Source: CAWCDJ01 sp963836015
GTDB lineage: Bacteria; Acidobacteriota; Terriglobia; Bryobacterales; Bryobacteraceae
Assembly: GCA_963836015.1 (NCBI GenBank)
Contig: CAWIIF010000004.1
Location: 620,001-684,000 of the forward strand
DNA length: 64,000 bases
Direction of reading: 5' to 3'
The notes beneath the pieces are model-generated. The model searched no databases and was not told the DNA's origin. It saw only the letters and a list, made by a program, of their open reading frames with translations. The position numbers were made by a program, and so were the translations under genes. Shown here piece after piece: positions 44,083 through 53,174 of this stretch (position 1 is its first letter; every line of letters begins with the position of its first letter).

Positions 44083-45291
44083 GCGCACCTCGATCAGTTC
44101 GGCGGTCCCGAGGCTTACAACCATTACGCCGTCGGCTGGGCCCATGCGATGGACACGCCGTACCAGTGGACCAAGCAGGTCGCCTCGCACTGGGGAGGAA
44201 CCCGGAACGGTGCGATCGTCTGCTGGCCGCAGGGGATCAAGGCGAAGGGCGAGATCCGAACGCAATTCCATCATGTGATCGATGTGGCGCCCACGATTCT
44301 GGAAGCGGCGCATTTGCCCGAGCCGTCTTTCGTGCACGGCGTGATGCAGAAGCCGGTCGAGGGCGTCAGCATGCTCTACTCGTTCGACAAGGCCGCGGCC
44401 CCGGACCGCCGGGAAACCCAGTACTTCGAAATGTTCGGCAACCGCGGGATCTACCACAAGGGTTGGACCGCCGTCACCAAGCACCGCACGCCGTGGGAGC
44501 CCGGAATCGCAAAGCTGCCCGCTTTCGATGATGACAACTGGGAGCTGTACGACACCTCTAAGGATTGGAGCCAGTCGAAGGACCTCGCCCGGGAGCAGCC
44601 GGAGAAACTTCACGAGTTGCAGAGGCAGTGGCTGATCGAAGCCGTCAAATACAACGTGCTGCCGCTCGACGACCGCATGATCGAGCGCGCGGATTCGGAG
44701 CGCGCCGGCCGTCCGGAACTGGTCCGCGGCACCCGCCAGTTACTGTTCGGCGGCATGGGGCGGCTTACCGAAAGCTCGATCCTCAATACGCACAACAAGT
44801 CGTACGCCGTGACCGCCGAGGTCGTCGTGCCCGATAGCGCGGAGGGCGTGATCGCTGCTCTGGGAGGCATCACGGGAGGTTGGAGCCTTTACGCCAAAGG
44901 CGGCAAGCTCAAGCATTGCTACAATTTCTTCGGCCTGGATCAGTACTACGTGGAGAGTGGGAGCGCGATCCCGGCGGGGACTCACCAGGTGCGCGTCGAG
45001 TTTCGTTACGATGGCGGCGGCATCGCCAAAGGCGGCGGCGTCACGCTCTACATCGACGGCAAGAAGGTTGGCGAGGGGCGGATCGAACGCACCGAGCCCG
45101 CCCTGTTCTCGGCCGATGAAACCTTCGATATCGGAACCGAATTCGGCTCGGCAGTCACGGAAGATTACCCGGCGCGCAAATTCAACGGCCAGGTGAATTG
45201 GGTAGAGATCGACATCGGCAAAGCAGCCCGCGAAGCCGATCACTTCCTATCGCCCGAGCACCGTGTCCGGCTCGCCCTCGCAATTCAGTAG
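44083..45291 (+). pseudogene. 5'-truncated arylsulfatase, C-terminal half only
   Basis: Homology begins abruptly at AHLDQFGGPEAYNHYAVGWA; the frame is closed by TGA at 44032 and the first ATG is 44149. The rest is a good sulfatase C-terminal half: TPYQWTKQVASHWGGTRNG, HHVIDVAPTILEAA, QYFEMFGNRGIYHKGW and the long beta tail to 45291. The N-terminal half with the C/S-x-P-x-R formylglycine motif, about 400 residues, is missing, so no activity is expected. The break lies within 90 bases of the sugar transferase stop, suggesting that a deletion or insertion joined the two. Confidence 0.82.
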
Positions 45292-45301
45292 GGCTCGCTC
45301 C

Positions 45302-46184
45302 TTACTGCCTGGGCGTTCCGGTCCATTGAATCTCGAAGGGGCCTGTCTCATCGACGATTTTGTAGTCGGGCGGCGGCTGGAATAACTCCGCCGGCGGCTC
45401 GGAGCGATCGATGTGGATCAACTTCATCGTGTTCTCTCCGCTGCGCGGGTCGGAGTTCTTACTCAGCACCGTCAGCTTGAGATCCGGCGAGAACCAGGTT
45501 TCCGACGTGGTCTGAAACGGCCGGTCGTTCCCCTGGCTGTCCGTGGGCCAGGTTTGTGTGAATCTGTGGCCTCCGGCCATGACTCCCTCGATCGACTGGA
45601 TGCCCAGATCTTCGTCAGTGACTTCCGGATGAGGGCGGGCGGAGCCGGATGTAGTTCGGGCCAATCCTATAGCCGTGGCGCCGCCGGGAGGCGGCAACAC
45701 CCCTCCCATACTGCCTTCGCGCATTCCGATGCGTCCTCCCCACTCCCGCACCCCCAAATCGGGAAGGCGGCGCATCGTAGGCTACGCGATGCGCCACTTT
45801 GTTCTGAGTGTCCAGCGTATATCCAACGTTGGCCACCGGATCGCTGATCTCGACGAGCAATGGTGCATCGGGTGCATTCGGCCCCATCGCCAACGGCCGC
45901 TCGGTGCGCGTACGCCCCTGCGAGTCGCGATAGAGCTTTTCCAGTTGGGTGTTCGTCGTGAAACGCGTGCCGTCCGCGGCAGTCAGGACATGTTCGGTAA
46001 CACGCTGCGCGGAATAAGGCGCCCCGGTGATGGGGGTGCCGGCGAAACGGCGCGCCGACATGCGCATGGTTCCATGCATCGCCGCGCCCGTGGCCGATAC
46101 AGCGGAGCTGGTCACAGCGGTTTGCGCGCCGGCGGGAAAGGGAAGCGCCGCCATCGCGGCCAGGAGGCAGAGCTGAATTCGCAT
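45302..46184 (-). CDS. Conserved hypothetical exported protein, frameshifted
   Basis: Starts at ATG 46184 with signal peptide LCLLAAMAALPFPAGA. The first part (TPITGAPYSAQRVTEHVLTA, TTNTQLEKLYRDSQGRTRTE, NVGYTLDTQNKVAHRV) ends out of frame, and the second part (LGIQSIEGVMAGGHRFTQTW, ETWFSPDLKLTVLSKNSDP, AELFQPPPDYKIVDE) continues in another frame to 45302. The likely shift point is the 5-base homopolymer at 45751-45755. Once joined it is about 290 residues and resembles a protein type common in acidobacteria whose function is unknown to me. It is convergent with the truncated sulfatase. Confidence 0.72.
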
Positions 46185-46394
46185 GAGACAGTCTCCCAGG
46201 TCGGAGTCTATCGAGATCGCCGGCCGGTGGCAAGCGCCCGGTCGACCTTGAGTGGTAAGTTGGGCAAGGATTGGCGGCGCGGGGGAGTAAGTCTTGTAGA
46301 ATCCTAGAACCCTCCGCCAATCATTGGTGAAAATACCCGGTCCTGAGGCTGGAAATCGGCGCCGGTTTCCAGTATAAACAGTGAGGCAGAACCT

Positions 46395-47300
46395 ATGAAC
46401 CGTCGCAATTTTGTGAAAAACATCGCCGTGGGCAGCGGCGCTTTCCTGTGGGGCGCTGAACTCGCCATGGCCGCCCCCGATTGGAAAAAACAGCCCGGTC
46501 TCGAACTGTACACGGTTCGCGACCTGACCGCGAAGGACTTTGAAGGCACGCTGGCAAAGGTCGCCGAGATCGGATACAAGGAGGTCGAACCGGCCACGGA
46601 TTATGGCAAGCTCGAGCCCAAGGCGTTCCGCGCCGTGCTCGACCGCTACGGCCTGAGCGCGCCTAGCACTCACGTTCCCGCCACCGACGGCCCTGGCCTC
46701 GAAAAAGAGCTCGAAGGCTTCCAGGTCATGGGCATCAAATATACCGAGATCCGCTCGGCCCGCCCGCCCTCGGGCGGCGGACGCTCCCGGCAAACCGAAG
46801 AATCCGTCAAGCGCACCGCCGATGAGATCAATCGCCACGGCGCGATCGTCAAAAAGTTCGGCATGAAGATGCTGATCCACAACCACACCATGGAATTCGA
46901 GCCGCTCGAAGGCGGCAAAGTGCGGCCCTACGACATCCTGCTGGCCGAGACCGACCCGGCCGTGGTCGCCATGCAGTTGGACATCGGATGGGCCTCGGTG
47001 GCCGGGCAGAATATTCTCGAGATGTTCAAGAAGAATCCCGGCCGCTTCGAGTTGTGGCACGTGAAAGACGCCCGGGGCATCAGGTTGATGAATGCGGACA
47101 TGAACGAATCGGAGCGTATGCGCGCCGCCACGCTGGTCCCGGTCGGGCAGGGCGAAGTGGACTACAAGACGATCTTCGCCAATGCCGAGCTTGCCGGAAT
47201 GAAGCACTACTGCGTGGAGCAGGATAACGCGGCCGATTGGGGCGATTCCATGGCGGCTGCCCGCGTCAGCTATGAAAACCTCATGAAATTATTGTCATGA
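46395..47300 (+). CDS. Sugar phosphate isomerase/epimerase-like TIM barrel protein, Tat-exported
   Basis: 301 residues. NRRNFVKNIAVGSGAFLWGAE at residues 2-22 is a Tat signal. TIM barrel elements: GLELYTVRDL, IGYKEVEPATDYG, STHVPATDGPG, GMKMLIHNHTMEFEP (metal-site His/Glu), VAMQLDIGWAS, LWHVKDARG and KHYCVEQDNA. The stop overlaps the next start (ATGA), so it is coupled to a second TIM-barrel gene. Confidence 0.87.
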   Translation: MNRRNFVKNIAVGSGAFLWGAELAMAAPDWKKQPGLELYTVRDLTAKDFEGTLAKVAEIGYKEVEPATDYGKLEPKAFRAVLDRYGLSAPSTHVPATDGPGLEKELEGFQVMGIKYTEIRSARPPSGGGRSRQTEESVKRTADEINRHGAIVKKFGMKMLIHNHTMEFEPLEGGKVRPYDILLAETDPAVVAMQLDIGWASVAGQNILEMFKKNPGRFELWHVKDARGIRLMNADMNESERMRAATLVPVGQGEVDYKTIFANAELAGMKHYCVEQDNAADWGDSMAAARVSYENLMKLLS

Positions 47301-48191
47301 CCACCAACTACTCCCGCCGGAGCATCCTTCTCGGCTCGCTCGTTCTGCCCGCCGCGGCAGCATTCGCCCAGCGCAGCGTCACCCGGGTCTCCGGCGTCGG
47401 CGTCAAACTGGGCCTCAACGCTTATTCGTTCAACGCCCCGCTGCGCGACGGCAGTATGACGCTGGCGGACGTGGTCGATTACTGCGCCGAACACCGCATC
47501 CAAGCCGTTGACCCGACCGGGTACTACTTCCCCGGTTACCCCAAGGTCCCGGCGGACGAGTACATTTACGGCCTGAAGCGGCGCGCCTTTCTGAACGGCG
47601 TCACTCTCAGCGGCACCGGCGTGCGCAACGATTTCGCCGTGGCCGATGCCGAGGCCCGCCGCAAAGACGTGCAGTTGGTGAAGGACTGGATCGAGGTCGC
47701 CGCCAAGCTCGGTGCGCCCGTGATCCGGGTCTTCTCCGGTGCCAAAGCTCCCGAAGGCCACACCTTCGACCAGGTTCTGGAATGGATGGTGCCGCTCTTC
47801 CAGCGAATGCGCCGCATATGCCGCGAAGTACGGTGTCATCGTCGGCCTGCAGAACCACAACGATTTCGTGAAGACCGCCGACCAGGCCATCCGCATCATC
47901 AACGCCGTCGATTCCGAATGGTTCGGCTCGATTCTCGACATCGGGAGCCTGCGCACCGGCGACCCCTATGAGGAGATCCGAAAGCTCGTTCCTTACGCCG
48001 TCTCCTGGCAGCTCAAGGAAAACATCGGCTACGGTACAAAGGAGGTCCCCACCGACCTGGCCAAGGTGAAAGCGATCATCGATGCGCACGGCTATCGCGG
48101 TTTTCTGCCAGTAGAGACACTGGGCGCCGGCGACCCCCGCGTGAAAGTCGCCGCGTTCATCGAGAAGGCACGAAGGGTGTTCGGCTCTTAG
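47297..48191 (+). CDS. Sugar phosphate isomerase/epimerase-like TIM barrel protein, frameshifted
   Basis: From ATG 47297. A Tat-like leader (SRRSILLGSLVLPAAAAFA) leads to VKLGLNAYSFNAPLRDG, IQAVDPTGYYFPGYP and PVIRVFSGAKAPEGH. The frame is then lost near 47803 (as written it ends at 47971), and YAAKYGVIVGLQNHNDFVKT, GSILDIGSLRTGDP and GYRGFLPVETLG continue in a second frame to 48191. A single base change gives a complete 297-residue family member. There is no long homopolymer at this break. Coupled to the preceding isomerase; convergent with the Gfo/Idh/MocA gene. Confidence 0.8.
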
Positions 48192-49451
48192 GCCTCCGCC
48201 CCGCGGCTCAACTCGACCCCGCGCGTGCTCACCGCGTACTTCGCCAGCATGCCCGGATTCTCCCAGGCCGGGAACGTCTCCGGCTTTCGCAAATACTCGA
48301 AGAACCGGTTTGCCACCTGCGCGAAATGCGCTTCGTGCCCCACCCGGTACACGTCCGGAATCGTGACCCGGATCCGTGCCCCCTGCGGCTCCAGCGCGAC
48401 CCCCGGAAACTCCGCCGCCAGCGCCGCTGCCCGCTTCTCGATGGCTCTTTCCAACACCGGGGGCCTCCGGCACCACGTACAGTTCGGGCCGGTAGTTCTC
48501 TTCCTCGCCCTGCCTCACTTCCACTCGCGATTTGGTCCCGCGATACACCGCAAGGTGCGTATCTCCGCCGCCCGCGGGCGCTTCCCACCGCCACAACACA
48601 TCCAGCTTCGTGTGGACCCCCCGCAGCGTGTACGACACCCGCGTGTTGCAGTAATAATCGAGCCCCGGCCCCGGTTCGCCCGTCACCTGCCGGAACTGCT
48701 CCGCCGTCATCGTAGTCGGCCAGCGGCTCGCGTTCAGGATCCGCAGGTCCTTTCGATAGTCGATGGCCTGCTCCGGGTACAGCGTCCACTGCGCCATGTC
48801 CACCAGGTGCGTCCCCACGTCCGCCAGCGCCTCGCCCTGCTCCTCGACATCGAAGAACCAGACCGGCCGCAGGTTCGGGCTTCCCGCCACCAGCTTCAGG
48901 ATGTGGTGGACACTCTCCATGTAGACGGCCGGGTCCTGCTCCGTGCCTTCGACGATCGTGCCGAATACCTCCGGGTCGTTCACCAGCGCCCGCTGCAGCA
49001 TCGTCGTGATCTCAAAGCGCTCGGTCATGATGTCGTATGCGATCAGCCCTTTGCGCTCCGCCACGGCCAGCGCTTCTTCGAGCGCCGGAAGGTCCTTCGG
49101 GCGGATGATCCACGGCTTGTCCGCCAGCACGTGCAGGCCGGCGTCGAGCGCCGCGCGGATGTACTCGATCTTGGCGCGGTTGCGTCCCGAAAGCACCACG
49201 ATATTGCCGGGATGCTCGGCCTTCATCCGCGTGAGAAAATCGGGCGACGCGTGCACCTCGACTTCCCACCGGGTCGGATTCTCTTTACGCAGGTTGAACC
49301 GTGCGACGCGGTCCAGATGCGCGGCCAGGTCGGTTCCGAGCGGCGCGTAGACGGCGGTGCGCTCCGCTACTCCCGCGTACATCTCTTTCTGGATCAGGGC
49401 GGCGTGAAAGTGGCCGGGATCGAGCGTAATCAGTCGGAATTGGTCATCCAT
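48188..49451 (-). CDS. Gfo/Idh/MocA-family oxidoreductase, frameshifted
   Basis: From ATG 49451. Rossmann part: LITLDPGHFHAALIQKEMY, NIVVLSGRNRAKIEYIRAALDAGLHVLADKPW (the EKP-like segment reads DKP, keeping the catalytic Lys). C-terminal dimer domain: PVWFFDVEEQGEALADVGTH, NTRVSYTLRGVHTKLDVLW. Near residue 330 a 5-base homopolymer (plus-strand 48459-48463) shifts the frame; LERAIEKRAAALAAEFPG and YLRKPETFPAWENPGMLAKY complete the protein to 48188. The first residues lack the usual GxGxxG and read DPGHFH, typical of a subgroup. Probably works with the adjacent isomerases on sugar or inositol-like compounds. Confidence 0.82.
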
Positions 49452-49466
49452 TCTGAACCCAGCTTA

Positions 49467-51122
49467 CTATCGAACCGCGGCCGTGAGCTTGCCGCCCTCG
49501 GTGCATTGGTGCGACCCGGCGGGCACATTGCGGAACTCCTGCTTCGCGCCGCTGGGCCACTCGATCACCAGCCGCGAAGCCTCCGCTCGCCGTCCCAGCC
49601 CGAAGGTCAGCGTCAGTTCCGATTGCGAGAGGTAGCTCGATCCGCTGCGCACCACGCGAGTTTCGGTGCCTTCCGGCCCATACACCCGCGCTACCGCGCC
49701 GATCGCGTCGCGATTCGATTTGGTCCCCGTCAGCCGCAGGCGCAGCGAGCGGTTTCCCGTAGCCAGGTCGTTGCGGTAGAGATACGCCGGGCCCTGGTTG
49801 GTCGTGACCAGCAGGTCCAGGTCGCCATCGCCGTCGAAATCGCCGTAAGCCAGCCCCCGAGCCACTTTCGGCTTCGCGAAGTCCGGCCCCACCTGGGCCG
49901 CCACATCGCGGAAGGTCCCTTTGCCGCCGTTGAGGAATAGATGCGGCGGCTGCGCGTATCCCACGTTGCCCCGGATCCGCCGCACGGTTTCGTCGATGTG
50001 CCCGTTCACCGCCACCAGGTCCAGCCAGCCGTCCAGGTTGATGTCGAGAAATGCGCAGCCGAACCCGAGGCTCGAGCGCGATGCCTGCCCGACCCCCGTA
50101 CGCTGGGCCACGTCGGTGTATCCGCCGCCCGCCGCCGCGTGGTAAAGGGCGATCATTTCGTTGTCGAAGTTGGTGATGGCGATCCCTTCGACGCCCGAGT
50201 TATCGAAGTCTCCGGCGTCCACTCCCATTCCTGCGCGCGCTTTGCCGTCGTCGCTGAATGCGACGCCCGCCCGCACCGCCACCTCTTCGAACGTGCCGTT
50301 GCGCAGGTTGCGGTAGAGCTTGTTGGGCTGCGTGTCGTTGGCGATCAGCAGGTCGGGCCACCCGTCGCGGTCGTAATCCAGCAGAGCCGCCCCCAGCGAT
50401 TTCGAGCTGCTGTCGAAGATGCCGCTCTGCGCCGTCACGTCCTCGAACGTGCCGTCCCCGCGATTGCGGAACAGCCAGCAGGTTTCGCCGTGAAAGGCTT
50501 CCGGCGTGCAATACGACTTGTGCTTGCCGTCCACGCTGCAAAATACGTCGTGCGTCGGCGACCACTTGACGTAGTTGCACACCAGCAGGTCGAGCAGGCC
50601 GTCGCGGTTGTAGTCGAACCACAGGGCGGACGTGCTGAAGGCGTTCCGTCCTCCAAGTCCCGCCTTTTCCGTCACGTCGGTGAAGCGGCCCTTTCCATTG
50701 TTCTGGAACAGGCGGTTCTGGCCCACCGCCGTCACCAGCAGGTCGGGAAAGCCGTCGTTGTTATAGTCCCCGACCGCCACCCCCATCCCGTACATTTCCA
50801 CCGCCAGCCCGGCGCGCTCCGTCACGTCCGTAAATGTGCCGTTGCGGTTGTTACGGTAGAGCCGCATCGTGCTCCTGGCGCCGGCGCGGCCGGGCCAGTT
50901 CGTGCCGTTGACCAGCAGAATGTCGAGCCACCCGTCGCCGTCGTAATCGAGAAACGCGCAGCCCGGCCCCATGGTCTCCGGCAGGTACTTGGCGCCGAAG
51001 GCTCCGCTGTTGTGCCGGAAGTGGATGCCCGCCGCCTCCGTCACATCCGTCAGCACCAAGCCCGGGCCCGGCGCTGCGGCCAGAATGGGAGCCGCGCCGA
51101 GTAGAAACGTTCTCCGCGTCAC
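49467..51122 (-). CDS. CRTAC1-family protein (FG-GAP/VCBS repeats plus ASPIC/UnbV domain), exported
   Basis: 551 residues. Tat-like leader (TRRTFLLGAAPILAAAPG). Seven-bladed FG-GAP propeller at about residues 25-470 with calcium-type repeats D-x-D-x-D-G-x-x-D such as LDYDGDGWLDIL, DYNNDGFPDLL, DYDRDGWPDLL and DFDGDGDLDLL. ASPIC/UnbV domain at about 475-540 (RLRLTGTKSNRDAIGAVARV, SGSSYLSQSELTLTFGLG, VIEWPSG). Close paralogue of the protein at 58960. The start lies four bases from the regulator stop, so it forms an operon with the regulator and kinase. Molecular role of the family is not established. Confidence 0.9.
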   Translation of the reverse strand: MTRRTFLLGAAPILAAAPGPGLVLTDVTEAAGIHFRHNSGAFGAKYLPETMGPGCAFLDYDGDGWLDILLVNGTNWPGRAGARSTMRLYRNNRNGTFTDVTERAGLAVEMYGMGVAVGDYNNDGFPDLLVTAVGQNRLFQNNGKGRFTDVTEKAGLGGRNAFSTSALWFDYNRDGLLDLLVCNYVKWSPTHDVFCSVDGKHKSYCTPEAFHGETCWLFRNRGDGTFEDVTAQSGIFDSSSKSLGAALLDYDRDGWPDLLIANDTQPNKLYRNLRNGTFEEVAVRAGVAFSDDGKARAGMGVDAGDFDNSGVEGIAITNFDNEMIALYHAAAGGGYTDVAQRTGVGQASRSSLGFGCAFLDINLDGWLDLVAVNGHIDETVRRIRGNVGYAQPPHLFLNGGKGTFRDVAAQVGPDFAKPKVARGLAYGDFDGDGDLDLLVTTNQGPAYLYRNDLATGNRSLRLRLTGTKSNRDAIGAVARVYGPEGTETRVVRSGSSYLSQSELTLTFGLGRRAEASRLVIEWPSGAKQEFRNVPAGSHQCTEGGKLTAAVR

Positions 51123-51748
51123 GCGATACTTACCAGCCCCTGGCGGATGGCATAGACCACCAGCTCCGCCGTATTGTGAATGCCCAGCGTCTGCATGATG
51201 TTCGCGCGGTGCACCGCCACCGTGTTCGCGCTCAGGCCGAGCACCGCGGCGATTTCCTTGTTCGACTTGCCGTGCACGATCAGTTGCAGCACTTCGAGCT
51301 CCCGCGTCGTCAGTTGCGGTTGTACGCCGTCTTCCACCGCCGCCTTGTCCAGACGCGGGTCCAGCACCCGCTGTCCCGCCGCCACCTTTTTCACCGCGCT
51401 CACCATCTCCAGATCCATCGCGTTTTTCAGCAGGTATCCCCGCGCTCCGGCCTCCAGGCAGGTGCGCACATACGACGTCTCCGCGTGCATGCTGAGAATC
51501 AGGATGGCCGTGTCGGGTGCCGTGCGCAGAATCTGCCGGGTTGCCACCGCTCCGTTCATGCTCGGCAGCGCGAAATCCATCACGATCACACGCGGCTTCA
51601 GCTCTGCCGCAAGTTCCACGGCCTGGTGCCCGTCCTCCGCTTCGCCCACCACGCGAATCTCCGGATCGTCCTCCAGCAAGCGCCGGAATCCGCGCCGCAC
51701 CAGGCTGTGATCGTCCACCAGAAGGACCGTAATGTTAGGTTCCGGCAT
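51119..51748 (-). CDS. NarL-type response regulator
   Basis: 209 residues. Receiver: LLVDDHSLVRRG acidic pair, phospho-Asp in VIVMDFALPSM (about residue 57), LSMHAE and LLKNA switch residues. LuxR HTH at about 145-205 (LTTRELEVLQLIVHGKSNKEIAAVLG). The start overlaps the kinase stop by 14 bases, so it is the cognate regulator; the stop overlaps the CRTAC1 start by 4 bases. It probably controls this cluster, including the divergent cytochrome operon. Confidence 0.93.
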   Translation of the reverse strand: MPEPNITVLLVDDHSLVRRGFRRLLEDDPEIRVVGEAEDGHQAVELAAELKPRVIVMDFALPSMNGAVATRQILRTAPDTAILILSMHAETSYVRTCLEAGARGYLLKNAMDLEMVSAVKKVAAGQRVLDPRLDKAAVEDGVQPQLTTRELEVLQLIVHGKSNKEIAAVLGLSANTVAVHRANIMQTLGIHNTAELVVYAIRQGLVSIA

Positions 51749-53063
51749 GACTCTCCCGCGGCACAGTCGGCACCGAGAGCCGTATCGTTGCTCCCTCGCG
51801 GCCGCGCCCTTCGATCTCCAGACGTCCGTTGACCAGCTCTGCCCGCTCGCGCATCGAAATCAACCCCATTCCCCGTCCCTCCGATGCGTCGAACCCTACG
51901 CCCTCATCCTCCACCTCGAGCACTACCGATTCCGGCAGGTAGCGCAGCCGCACCGAAGCCCGCTTGCATTTCGCATGCTTGGCAACGTTGTTCAGCGCCT
52001 CCTGCAACACCCGGTAGAGATGGATCGTCACCCCCCGGTCCAGTTCGCGCCCCGCACCGGACTTCTCAAATTGTATGGCAATTCCGGTCTGCTTCTCGAA
52101 TGCGGGCAAATATTGGTCGAGCGCGCTCTCGAGGCCGATCTCGTCCAGGATCACCGGGTGCAGCGCGTGCGAAAGCGACCGCACCTTCTCCAGCGTCGAT
52201 TGCACGATCTCCTGGACCTCGCGAAGGTCCGCCCGCACCGAGTCGGGATCCTGCGCCATCCGGCGGCCCGTGCGCTGGAGCATCGTGCCGATGGCTGTCA
52301 GGATCTGTCCGAAATCGTCGTGCAATTCGCGGGAGATCGACCGGAAGGCGCTTTCCTGCATGGAAATCAACTGCCGCGCCAGTTCGCTGCGCCGCGCCGA
52401 AAGCGCCGCCTCCTCGCGGAACAGGCGCCGGTTGTACTGCACCAGGTAAAGGCTGGTGAACAGAATCAGGATCAGCATGGCGCCCACGAACAGGTACAGA
52501 TTGCGTTCCGCCCCCGCATACACGCCGCGGATTCGCGCGGCGGCGTCCTGCTCGGTCTCGTTGTTCTGCACCAGCAGGCGGGCCACCGCGGTGCTGAGCG
52601 CTTCCTGCCTGGCTTGCAGCGAGAGCCGGATCAAAGACCGCGCTTCGCCCTCCTGTCCGGCGGCGGCCATCGCGAACATGCGGTCCACGGCGTCCCAGAA
52701 TTGCCGGATAGAGTCCTTCAGATAGCCCTTCTGCTCCGGGTTTCCGCCCACCGGCGAGAGCGCCGTCTCGCGCGCCATGGCATCGTCAAGGTCCGTCCGG
52801 ATTCGCTGCAACTGGGCCTTCCAGGCGGTCAGCGGATAAGGCTCGGTTCCCTCCGTCATGTCGCGCATGGCGAGAGCCACCGAGTTGAGATCGTTCTGGA
52901 TGCGCAGCAGCAGCAGGGAATCGGCGCGGTTGCGGTCGATCGTGTCGGCTTGCAGGTGCTCCAGGTGGCGCAACTGTGCCACCGTGTATCCGGTATACAA
53001 CGCCACTGCGGAAAGCGTAATCGCCAGTCCCGCCAGCAACCGGATTGTCGGTGATCTCCCCAT
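51735..53063 (-). CDS. Sensor histidine kinase (HisKA_3/HATPase_c)
   Basis: 442 residues. Membrane helices at about residues 8-29 and 188-208 bound a periplasmic four-helix sensory region of about 155 residues (DLNSVALAMRDMTEGTEPYP, CHASE3-like). HisKA_3 follows with His near 247 (SISRELHDDFGQILTAIGTML), then the ATPase with EALNNVAKHAKCKRA (N box), DEGVGFDASEGRGMGLISM (G boxes). Probably a dimeric kinase for the regulator at 51119. Divergent from the TPR/UnbV gene with about 110 bases between. Confidence 0.92.
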   Translation of the reverse strand: MGRSPTIRLLAGLAITLSAVALYTGYTVAQLRHLEHLQADTIDRNRADSLLLLRIQNDLNSVALAMRDMTEGTEPYPLTAWKAQLQRIRTDLDDAMARETALSPVGGNPEQKGYLKDSIRQFWDAVDRMFAMAAAGQEGEARSLIRLSLQARQEALSTAVARLLVQNNETEQDAAARIRGVYAGAERNLYLFVGAMLILILFTSLYLVQYNRRLFREEAALSARRSELARQLISMQESAFRSISRELHDDFGQILTAIGTMLQRTGRRMAQDPDSVRADLREVQEIVQSTLEKVRSLSHALHPVILDEIGLESALDQYLPAFEKQTGIAIQFEKSGAGRELDRGVTIHLYRVLQEALNNVAKHAKCKRASVRLRYLPESVVLEVEDEGVGFDASEGRGMGLISMRERAELVNGRLEIEGRGREGATIRLSVPTVPRESHAGT

Positions 53064-53174
53064 TTGGCGCCCCTTCGGGCCCCTCCTAATATATTCCTAC
53101 TATTCCTTGCCCCACCGCCTTAGGTATATGCTGTCAAGCACTCCGCGCCACCGCCGGTGCACACTAATAGGGAT

